A DNA stretch of 64,000 nt, from positions 1,364,001 to 1,428,000 of the forward strand of contig CBDANK010000004.1 in the NCBI GenBank assembly GCA_965197565.1, given 5' to 3'. Positions 34,601 through 42,473 of this stretch are shown in pieces. The notes beneath the pieces are model-generated. The model ran no database searches and had not been told where the DNA came from. It saw only the letters and a program-made list of their open reading frames with translations. This DNA comes from G963667675 sp965197565. GTDB taxonomy: Bacteria > Chloroflexota > Dehalococcoidia > Lucifugimonadales > UBA3495. Positions within the stretch are counted from its first letter, which is position 1. Each line of letters starts with the position of its first letter. The translations under genes were made by a program, and so were the position numbers.

Positions 34601-34699
34601 AAAACTATGGCCGGCGGGACCTGCTGTTTCGAGTCAGTTCTCAAGGGGCACGGCGGCCCACAGTGTAACCGGGGCCGCCGCGAATCCCGACAACAGAGG

Positions 34700-35683
34700 T
34701 CAGTTAGGTAGCACTGCCACGGTGCGGATTTCTCCGAACTCCTTTGGCAGCTTGCGCCACTCGTCGCCCCCATCCTCGCTAACGTACAAGTATCCGAAGA
34801 GGCTGGCGGCGACGATCACGTTGGGCCGCTCCGGGTGTGTTCCCAACCAGTAGATCAGTGAATTAGGCTCAACCGGCAAAGAAACCGGCTCCCAGCTTCG
34901 TCCGGCGTTCTTGGTCCGTTGCACCACGCCGGACATGCCGGGAATCATATCTCCGTTGCCAACGAACATGACATCGGGGGCATCTGCTTTGATGAGCATA
35001 CCCCGGCAGTAGGAACGGGCATCATTCTCGTTGAACTTGGGGAAATAATGGTAGTCCCAACTTTCGCCTTCGTCCTCGCTGGTGGCGATACCGAAGGGAC
35101 TGGTGCAGTACACCGAGGAACCAGCGCCGGTCTTAAGGGCCATACCATGAATATCGCCGTGGAACGGGTCGGGGCCCAGGTCGGGCAAGTGCACCCAGCT
35201 ATCGCCGCCATCCAGGCTCTTGTATACCCCGTCTACTTCTATTCCAGCCCAAATGGTGCGATGGTCCCGGGGGTCGACGATCATGTTGGTGGTCCGGGGA
35301 GTTCCTATGGGGCAGTTCATATTGACTCCCATAGACAGTTTGCTCCAGGTTTTGCCTCCGTCTCTTGAGCGGAAACCCTCGGGCCGGGTGCCGGCAAATA
35401 TGGTGTCCGGGTCGGTGGGGTCCACGGTAACCGACCAGATCTGAAGGTCTTCCATAGGGGAGTCCAGCTTCTCCCAAGTGGCCCCGTTGTCTTCGCTGCG
35501 AAATATCCCCATGTCAGAACCGGCCAGAACCCGGTGTGTATTGTCCGGATATACGCACAGTGCCCTAACGTTGGATTCCCCAGGTATGGGTTGCCTGATT
35601 TTAGTCCAACTCTCGCCACCGTCGGCGCTAACCCCCAAGCCCTGGCCCACGGTCCCGATGAGGATAGAATAATCTGACGCCAT
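34700..35683 (-). CDS. BNR/Asp-box beta-propeller protein
   Basis: The 327-residue protein contains repeated Asp-box motifs of the form S-x-D-G-G-x-T-W: SADGGESWTKI, SEDNGATWEKL, SRDGGKTWSKL, SLDGGDSWVHL, SEDEGESWDYH, TKNAGRSWEPV, SEDGGDEWRKL. They are spaced about 45 residues apart, as in sialidase-type propellers. No signal peptide is seen, so it is probably cytosolic. A glycosidase active site is not evident. It lies between monooxygenase genes. Confidence 0.8.
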   Translation of the reverse strand: MASDYSILIGTVGQGLGVSADGGESWTKIRQPIPGESNVRALCVYPDNTHRVLAGSDMGIFRSEDNGATWEKLDSPMEDLQIWSVTVDPTDPDTIFAGTRPEGFRSRDGGKTWSKLSMGVNMNCPIGTPRTTNMIVDPRDHRTIWAGIEVDGVYKSLDGGDSWVHLPDLGPDPFHGDIHGMALKTGAGSSVYCTSPFGIATSEDEGESWDYHYFPKFNENDARSYCRGMLIKADAPDVMFVGNGDMIPGMSGVVQRTKNAGRSWEPVSLPVEPNSLIYWLGTHPERPNVIVAASLFGYLYVSEDGGDEWRKLPKEFGEIRTVAVLPN

Positions 35684-35712
35684 GTCCGACCCTCCTTGTG
35701 TTTAATATTGGA

Positions 35713-36906
35713 TTAGGCAACTGCCGCTTCCTCTTTCTGAAACCGGGGCATAACCCGCTCGGCGAAAAGCTCAAGGCCGCGATATGAGGATTCGAAGGAC
35801 TCTATGGGGTTGGGCCAAAGCATGAGGTGCTGGCAATTCAGCTCGGACCGCAGCTTATGAATCCTTTCGGCAACGTAATCGGGTGAGCCGACCCAGATGA
35901 CCTCCCGCTCCTGGAGAAAATCGAACCAATCGGCGTTCAGGTCATCGTCGGTTAGCTCCTCGTCGGCCGCAATCATTCCCTTTCTTGCCCATCCTTCCCT
36001 GATGCCCGTAACAAATGAGAAAAAGGTGTTTATCTGAGGCCGGGCCTCTTTCTCCGCTTGCTCCTGAGTCTCGGCGATGTGGACCGGCTTCAACACGTTG
36101 AGCGTCTGACCGTTTGCGGTCTGGCCCATGGGAATGTCCCGGCCATGGATTCGGGAGGCCGTCTCCTTGTATACGGTCCAAGCCTCCCTCAGCCCCTCGA
36201 AAGTGCGAAAGGCGGCTGTGACGGCGTGTCCTTTCTCGGCGGCAAAAGCGTAGGACTCCGTAGCGTCCGCGGCTTGCCAGATAGGCGGGTGGGGTTTCTG
36301 ATAGGGCTTGGGGGCGACCCCCAAGGCGATTAGCTCGCCATCCGGCCCGTAGTGGCTGGAATCACCAGCGTAGATACGGGGGTCGGGCTCTTTCCAGCCG
36401 GGCTGGGGAAAGGTGTAGAACTCCCCCTTGTGGGTGAAGGCGTCCTGGGTCCAAGCCTTGATTAGGACCTCCAGCGTTTCCTTGAAGAGGGCGTAGTTCT
36501 TATCCTGGTCCCGCCTGTCTGCGTTGACGTTGAACTGGAGGCTGGCGCTGGTGTTGGTGCCTCGGGCTATTCCTACGTCCAACCGGCCTTGAGTGATCTG
36601 GTCCAGCATCGCCAGGTCTTCAGCCAGCCGGATGGGGTGCCAGTCGGGTAGAATGCAGGCACTCTGTCCGACCCTTAACCGCTTGGTGTGGGTCGCTAGG
36701 TGAGTGCCAATGAGCACGGGGTTGGAAGGAACACAGGCTCCAAGATTACCGTCATACGAGAAGTGGTGTTCTCCAAACCAGACAGCGGTGAAGCCTGCCT
36801 CGTCGAAAAGCTGAACGGTTTCCCGCCATTCACCGATTATCTTATCCGCAGGGTAGGTCTCAGGCTTGGAGAAAATGTGGTAGTTGACATTGCCGTCAAA
36901 ACGCAT
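35713..36906 (-). CDS. Luciferase-like flavin-dependent monooxygenase, distinct type
   Basis: The 397-residue protein has the same barrel pattern as copies A and B: FTAVWFGEHHFSYDGNLGACVPS, LAEDLAMLDQITQGRLDVGIARGTN. Overall sequence is clearly divergent from those two. It begins with ATG after GGAGGAGCAATC. It lies 92 bases after hyuB in the same direction, so it could be expressed with hyuA-hyuB. Confidence 0.88.
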   Translation of the reverse strand: MRFDGNVNYHIFSKPETYPADKIIGEWRETVQLFDEAGFTAVWFGEHHFSYDGNLGACVPSNPVLIGTHLATHTKRLRVGQSACILPDWHPIRLAEDLAMLDQITQGRLDVGIARGTNTSASLQFNVNADRRDQDKNYALFKETLEVLIKAWTQDAFTHKGEFYTFPQPGWKEPDPRIYAGDSSHYGPDGELIALGVAPKPYQKPHPPIWQAADATESYAFAAEKGHAVTAAFRTFEGLREAWTVYKETASRIHGRDIPMGQTANGQTLNVLKPVHIAETQEQAEKEARPQINTFFSFVTGIREGWARKGMIAADEELTDDDLNADWFDFLQEREVIWVGSPDYVAERIHKLRSELNCQHLMLWPNPIESFESSYRGLELFAERVMPRFQKEEAAVA

Positions 36907-36999
36907 GATTGCTCCTCCTTCAGTGCATAGTCCATAATGCCCCCGGCAAAGAGCTGTCGTCGAATGTCGGAAGCAGCCGGGTAGTGCAACTAAATCAAA

Positions 37000-38748
37000 T
37001 TAATCGCCGTTGCCGGGATTTTTCTCTCTCAGTTCAGCGCGCAGCAGCTCGGTGCTTTCCAGGTCAAGCTCCAACTTGTCAGGATCTATGACTACCCCGT
37101 ATTCCCGGCGCACGTGGTCCACGCTTAGTTTTTCCTGTTGGACATCGTCCAAGACCGCATAAACATCCCGGTCCAAGGGGTCGCCGTATCCCCCTCCCCC
37201 TGCCTGGATAAAGCGATACAAGTCTCCCTTTTTCAGAGTCATCAAGTGCTTGCCGGGCAATACTTGCATGTCGGTGTCGGGATTGAGGTAGTTCCTGGTG
37301 GGGCTGCCGGGCTTGCCGCCTTGCACCCCCCAGGGCAGGAAGTCGGCCCGGTCGGAGCGCAACTGAAAGGTGGCTTCTTCAGCCAAGACGCGGAAGTCGC
37401 GGGTGAGGGCCAAGCCGCCGCGGAATTCGCCAGGCCCGGCGGTGTCGGGGTACAAGCCGAAGCGTTCGATCATAAGCGGCTGATCAGCCTCGATACTTTC
37501 CACCGGGGTGTTGGCCATGTTCAGTGCCGGGGAGGATATCCCGTCGGCGCCATCGCTAAAGGGACCGCCACCCCGAGGCCCGTCGTTGTTGAACTCCAGG
37601 TAGACCCAGGCTTTTCGATTGGGATGGTACCCACCGAAGCTGACGCCAATTTCGCCGCCTCCCCAAGCAGCGGGGACCTTCCCTGGCATTGCTTGGGCCA
37701 TGGCCCCAAAGAGGGTGTTGCATATACGGAAGCCAGACATGCCCCGGGCCGCCACCGGGGCCGGGTGTTGGGGGTTGACGAAACACCCTTCCGGCGCAGT
37801 TATGTTAAATGGCCGGAAGAAGCCGCTGTTGGATTGGATGGCCGGGTCGATAACGCATTTCAGCACAGTATAGACGTTTGACTTGGTGTAAGCGAAATTG
37901 GGGTTGATCGATCCCTTGGCTTGGGGCGAAGTCCCTTCGAAGTCCACGAACACTTCGTCCCCGTCTATCTTGAGCTTGGCGTGAATGGCTATGGGCTGAG
38001 GGTCGATGCCGTCGTTGTCTATATAGTCGGTGAACTCCCACTCACCGTGGGGCAAGGACGCTATCTCCGCCCTGGTTAGCCGCTCGGTGGTATCCAAGAT
38101 GTCGGTCATGTAGCTCTTCAAATCTTCCAGGCCGTAGTCGTCAACCAAACGAAGCAGGTCCCGTTCGCCAAACCGCACCGCCGCCAGCAGGGCCCGGACA
38201 TCGCCCAGCACCTTGTCCGGCACCCGCACGTTCTTTTCCAGAATCCGCCACACCGCTTGGTTTAGCTCCCCTTTGTCGTACAGCTTCAAAGGCGGCAGGA
38301 TCAACCCCTCTTGGAAAATCTCGATGTTGTCACAAGCATTGCCGCCGGCAACGCGGCCGCCGATGTCGGTCTGGTGACCGATGCAGCAACTCCAGCCCAT
38401 CAAGGTATCGTAAGCAAAGATGGGTTTGAAGAGGAAAATGTCCGGCAAGTGACTGGCCCCTTCATAGGGGTCATTGTTGGCGAACACGTCTCCCGGGTGG
38501 ACGTCATCACCGAATGCTTTCATTACCCCTTCAAGCGCCGGGGCCATGGACCCCAAGTGGGGAGGAAGGGTGAGACCCTGAGCGACCTGCTGGCCGTCGG
38601 CGGCGAATATGGCCGTGGAAAAGTCCATGCCGTGCTTTATTACCGCCGACCGGGCAGTGCGCACCACGGTCAAGGCCATGGTGTCGGCGATACTCATCAG
38701 GGCATTTTTAACGATCTCCCGGGTAACCGGATCGGTTGTCTGCTGCAT
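37000..38748 (-). CDS. hyuB: Hydantoinase B/oxoprolinase family subunit
   Basis: The 582-residue protein starts at ATG 38748, preceded by AAGGAGCGCCTC. The TDPVTREIVKNALMSIADTMALTVVRTARSAV region is the family's N-terminal signature. The C-terminal half has GGGGYGDPLDRD, a conserved glycine-rich element. With HyuA it forms an ATP-dependent enzyme opening hydantoin or oxoproline rings, or carboxylating acetone-like substrates. The frame is open to 38778 but the Shine-Dalgarno favours 38748. Confidence 0.92.
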   Translation of the reverse strand: MQQTTDPVTREIVKNALMSIADTMALTVVRTARSAVIKHGMDFSTAIFAADGQQVAQGLTLPPHLGSMAPALEGVMKAFGDDVHPGDVFANNDPYEGASHLPDIFLFKPIFAYDTLMGWSCCIGHQTDIGGRVAGGNACDNIEIFQEGLILPPLKLYDKGELNQAVWRILEKNVRVPDKVLGDVRALLAAVRFGERDLLRLVDDYGLEDLKSYMTDILDTTERLTRAEIASLPHGEWEFTDYIDNDGIDPQPIAIHAKLKIDGDEVFVDFEGTSPQAKGSINPNFAYTKSNVYTVLKCVIDPAIQSNSGFFRPFNITAPEGCFVNPQHPAPVAARGMSGFRICNTLFGAMAQAMPGKVPAAWGGGEIGVSFGGYHPNRKAWVYLEFNNDGPRGGGPFSDGADGISSPALNMANTPVESIEADQPLMIERFGLYPDTAGPGEFRGGLALTRDFRVLAEEATFQLRSDRADFLPWGVQGGKPGSPTRNYLNPDTDMQVLPGKHLMTLKKGDLYRFIQAGGGGYGDPLDRDVYAVLDDVQQEKLSVDHVRREYGVVIDPDKLELDLESTELLRAELREKNPGNGD

Positions 38749-38781
38749 GAGGCGCTCCTTGGGGATGCTTGTCGGCAAATG

Positions 38782-40866
38782 CTATTTTTCCAGAAGGATG
38801 TTCCGCCACTGGTCCACCGATGCCCGCCATCCTGACGGGACCACGGTGGTGGAGTCGTATTCTTCGATAATCAGGGGACCGGCGCTGGCGTTGGCGGCAA
38901 GGTCGCTGCGGTCTACGACCGGGGCATCGGTCCATCCGTTGGCGGGTCCGAAATAGACCCGGCGTTGGGAGTCGCCCGATCCTCTCGTTCCGTCGGGGAA
39001 GCCCAGCCGCTCCGGGACTCTCGACTCTTGGGACAAGCCCCGGGCGATGACCCTCAAGTTAACCAGTTGATAGGGAGCATCCGTCCGATAGCCAAAGCTC
39101 TTTTCGTGTTCCTCGGCAAAAGCCTCTCCCAATAGCGCAAGGTTTTTTTGGTCGACCTTTCCTAGGGGCATCACCACAGTCAGCTCGGACAATTGCCCCT
39201 CGTACTTCATGTCCACCTGGGTAACGATCTCTTGGGAGGGTCCATCGAAGCCCTCGGCGTGCAGTTGCTTCCTCCCTTCCTCCCAAAGCCCTTCCAGGAT
39301 GTTCCCCAGTGCCTCTAGGTCCAATTCGTCGAAGGTCTTGAAGTAGGTCTGAACGAAATGATGCTCCATGTCGGCTACCAGCAGTCCAAAGGAGCTAAAC
39401 ACCCCTGGGAAAGGCGGCACGACGATGCGGTTTATTTCCAGCATCTCGGCTATTCCGGCGACGTGGACCGGGCCGCTGCCGCCAAAGGAAAACAGCACAA
39501 AGCGCCTGGGGTCCCGTCCTCGTTCGCTGGAGACTGCTCTCAGGGCGCGGGCCATATTGGAGTTGACCAAGAGGTGTACGCCGTGGGCGGCGTCTATTTC
39601 CGAAAGCCCAAGGGGCCCGGCCACGTCCCTTGAGACGGCCTCGCGGGCCAACTCCAGGTCTATGGGAAAGTCCCCGCCCAGAAGCTGCCGGGGATTCAAG
39701 TACCCCAGCAACACGTCGGCGTCGGTAACCGTGGCCTCCCTGCCCCCAAGCCGGTAGCAAGCGGGTCCAGGCACTGCTCCGGCGCTTTGAGGGCCCACCC
39801 TAAGCGACCCGCTGCGGTCGACGGAGGCGATACTGCCCCCGCCAGCCCCAACCTCCGCCAGATCAATCGCCGGCACCCTCAGTATATGCCCCGAGCCCCG
39901 GAGCAGCCGGTGCCCCACGCTGATGCCACCGCCCACCTCGTATTCCGGGGCCTGCAGTATTTCGCCGTTTTCGATGATCGAAGCCTTAGCGGTAGTGCCG
40001 CCCATATCAAGGGTCATCAGGTTGCTTTCGCCGAGACGCCGGCCCAAGTGATAGGCCCCAACGACCCCCGCGGCAGGACCCGACTCAATGCAATATACGG
40101 GCTTTTCGATAGCAATTCCGGAGGTGGCCAGTCCCCCGTTAGACTGCATTACGGTTATAGGCACCTTGATCCCCAAGTCCTGCATTCCATGGTTCAAGCG
40201 GGATAAGTAATTCCCCACCACGGGACGGACGTAGCAATTGATCACCGTCGTGCTGGTGCGCTCGTACTCTTTCATCTCGGGGAGAAGGTCGCTGGAGAGG
40301 GTCAGTGTCACTCCTGGCGCCCGGTCGCGGAGCACCTCGCCGATGTATCGTTCATGGTCTGGGTTGGCGTAAGAGTGAAGAAGGCAGACGGCCACCGACT
40401 CCACGCCTTCCCGGATAATCCGGTCCACAGCCCTCTCAACATCGGAAGTTTCCAGCGGCTTCAGCACCTCTCCCTTGTAGTTGAGCCGCTCCCGCACTTC
40501 CAGCCGCAACTGACGGCTTACCAGAGTGGGAGGTTTCTCGTAGTAAAGATCGTAAAGCCGGGGGACGCGGTTGCGGCGCAGTTCCAGGACGTCACGAAAC
40601 CCGTCGGTAGTGATCAGGGCCGTCTTGGCGCCTTTTTGCTCGATGATGGCGTTGGTGGCGACAGTGAAGCCGTGGCTGACTTCGGAGACAGCCTCGGCCC
40701 CGATGTTGAGCTGGGAGATGCCGTCTCGGACTCCGTCAAGTACAGCCCGGCTGTAATCATCTGGGGTACTGGCTATTTTTTTGGCCAGCACGGTGCCGTC
40801 GCGGCCAAGGAACACAACATCGGTAAAAGTGCCGCCGATGTCTACACCGACTCTAAATTCCGCCAT
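38782..40866 (-). CDS. hyuA: Hydantoinase A/oxoprolinase family subunit
   Basis: The 694-residue protein has an ASKHA-type ATPase start: MAEFRVGVDIGGTFTDVVFL. Later TLDMGGTTAKASII and FSFGGSGPVHVAGIAE are ATPase motifs of the family. It lies 33 bases upstream of hyuB and should form a complex with it. The start at 40866 gives the usual beginning; an upstream open extension to 40959 runs into palindromic repeats and is not conserved. Confidence 0.92.
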   Translation of the reverse strand: MAEFRVGVDIGGTFTDVVFLGRDGTVLAKKIASTPDDYSRAVLDGVRDGISQLNIGAEAVSEVSHGFTVATNAIIEQKGAKTALITTDGFRDVLELRRNRVPRLYDLYYEKPPTLVSRQLRLEVRERLNYKGEVLKPLETSDVERAVDRIIREGVESVAVCLLHSYANPDHERYIGEVLRDRAPGVTLTLSSDLLPEMKEYERTSTTVINCYVRPVVGNYLSRLNHGMQDLGIKVPITVMQSNGGLATSGIAIEKPVYCIESGPAAGVVGAYHLGRRLGESNLMTLDMGGTTAKASIIENGEILQAPEYEVGGGISVGHRLLRGSGHILRVPAIDLAEVGAGGGSIASVDRSGSLRVGPQSAGAVPGPACYRLGGREATVTDADVLLGYLNPRQLLGGDFPIDLELAREAVSRDVAGPLGLSEIDAAHGVHLLVNSNMARALRAVSSERGRDPRRFVLFSFGGSGPVHVAGIAEMLEINRIVVPPFPGVFSSFGLLVADMEHHFVQTYFKTFDELDLEALGNILEGLWEEGRKQLHAEGFDGPSQEIVTQVDMKYEGQLSELTVVMPLGKVDQKNLALLGEAFAEEHEKSFGYRTDAPYQLVNLRVIARGLSQESRVPERLGFPDGTRGSGDSQRRVYFGPANGWTDAPVVDRSDLAANASAGPLIIEEYDSTTVVPSGWRASVDQWRNILLEK

Positions 40867-40947
40867 TCTCTGCTTCGCTAGGGAAGGATGTAGCTGATTA
40901 TACCCACGGGGGTATACCGGAGCAAGCGACCAGGGCAACAGGCAACA

Positions 40948-41110
40948 GGGCAACCACAAGGGTTGCCCCTACATTTCGACATCGTGACCATCGTAGGGAC
41001 GCCCCTTGCGGGCGTCCAGCTCATTCCGGCGCTCCAAGCCCGTCATTAACATGAAAATAGAGGGTTCAACCACCGCGGAGTTTGTAGGGGCGATTCGCGA
41101 ATCGCCCCTC
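40948..41110. repeat. Cluster of three palindromic repeat units
   Basis: The gap 40867-41277 has no gene. It contains three hairpin units in a row: GGGCAACC/GGTTGCCCC (40948-40972), GGACGCCCC/GGGCGTCC (about 40997-41018) and GGGGCGATTCG/CGAATCGCCCC (41085-41107). The first is identical to copies near 27341 and 34032. These units form a family of similar size rather than one sequence. Confidence 0.75.
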
Positions 41111-41277
41111 GGCAAGGCCATAGGAAATTCCCGGAAAAGTGCGGACCTCTCTGGAACTACTGGAAAATTGTCCGTGTTCCGCTGGTTTGAACTAGAGGCC
41201 CTAAGATACAATCGGTTTCGGGTCAGCCTCTTTCCAATGCCAGGAGGCCCTCTAATCTCGGGTGAGGTGGTGTTTCC

Positions 41278-42029
41278 ATGTTGAAACTACTATCCTGCGC
41301 AGCCTTTTTCCTGCTGGCGGTGTTGCTGGCGCCAACCCAACGCCGACGCCGGCCCCCACGGCTACGCTCGTTCCAACTTCCACCCCAGAGCCTACACCCA
41401 CGGCAACGCCCCCAGTGGACGAGGGTGACCAGCAAGCGGCTTCCGGGTCCGGAACGCTTGCCCCTCTTAGTATTACAGACCCCCAGGCGTTGATGTCTGG
41501 AGTGTCGGATGCCGAGCAGGCATGTCTCTCGGAAAATATCGATCCAGACGGCCTCATGCTGCTGGTGGAAACCCCGGAACTGGCCACGGGCGAAGAGGCA
41601 GCGACCATGATTGGATGCTTGGAGCATGAGACGTTGCTCAGGTTGTTCTTAACCGCGGTCTTGGAGCAGACCGGGCCGCTGAGCGCCGAGTCCTCCGCGT
41701 GCATTCGCGACGGCTTCGCGGATATAGACTTGGCCGCTGTAATGATGGTTACCGGGACCGAGTCCGGTGAAAACCCGGAGGCCGAGGCCGGCATGATGGC
41801 AGGCTTCTTCTCGGCTCTCTCGTGCCTGAATGAGGAGGAATTTCAGGCCGCCAGCCCCGCCCTTGGAATGAGCCCGGGAGACCTCGAGGGCTTGCAATGC
41901 TTGATGGAAGAGTTGGGCGGAGCGGAAGGACTGGCGGCGCTCATGCAACCCGACGCGGGCCCTCCTATCGCGCTATTCAGCGCGGCAATGAGTTGCAACC
42001 TGGAACTGTCCGGAGAGCCGGTTCCCTGA
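41278..42029 (+). pseudogene. Frameshifted lipoprotein with Cys-containing repeats
   Basis: ATG at 41278 starts a typical signal sequence, MLKLLSCAAFFLLAVLLAP. After about 17 codons the sensible frame shifts: the protein continues in another frame as ANPTPTPAPTATLVPTSTPE, a Pro/Thr-rich linker, then acidic repeats. A missing base pair or two at about 41328-41335 would join them and could complete a lipobox. The repeats carry one conserved Cys each (QACLSENI, IGCLEHET, SACIRDG, LSCLNEEE, LQCLMEEL). A sequencing error is possible. Confidence 0.6.
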
Positions 42030-42090
42030 CCGGAGCGGCTACACCCCCCTAAGGGAATCAAGTAAGCTGGCACAGGGTTTTCAATAAGCC

Positions 42091-42471
42091 TTATCCCAGC
42101 TTGTTGCGGTTCGTAGCAGGTTGCCAGGCTTGTATGATGGCGGTTTCCAAATCCAAGGTCTCTTGGAGGCCCTGGGTGAAGGACGCCGAGAACATTACGA
42201 TGTCAGGAAACAGACGTAGCTGGCGAGCTAATTCGGGGTTGGTCTCATTTTGAAGGTGTTGCAGCAGCCGCTGCCGGACGCAGGCGTGGGACATACCCAC
42301 GTAGATACACTCGTACCCAGCCCCGATTTCCGAGGGGAGCCACAAGGCGTAAACCCCGGTGCGGTCCCTAGGCAGGCCGCGAACGGAGTCGAGGGTGAAG
42401 TGACGCAGTTCCCGCTCCAGTTGGTACTTCAAACCGAAGGGCGTGGTCTGGCTGTCTTGAGCCTCCGTCAT
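42091..42471 (-). CDS. GIY-YIG-like nuclease domain protein
   Basis: The 126-residue protein has the GIY-YIG order: GVYALWLPSEIGAGYECIYVGMS (GVY and YVG, with a spacer of about 20), Arg in VRQRLLQHLQ, and the Glu in DLETAIIQAWQP. The fold fits a small DNA endonuclease. It starts directly after the DUF1156 methyltransferase pseudogene (stop 42474, start 42471), so it was part of that operon and probably contributes cleavage or repair to the system. Confidence 0.75.
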   Translation of the reverse strand: MTEAQDSQTTPFGLKYQLERELRHFTLDSVRGLPRDRTGVYALWLPSEIGAGYECIYVGMSHACVRQRLLQHLQNETNPELARQLRLFPDIVMFSASFTQGLQETLDLETAIIQAWQPATNRNKLG

Positions 42472-42473
42472 GG

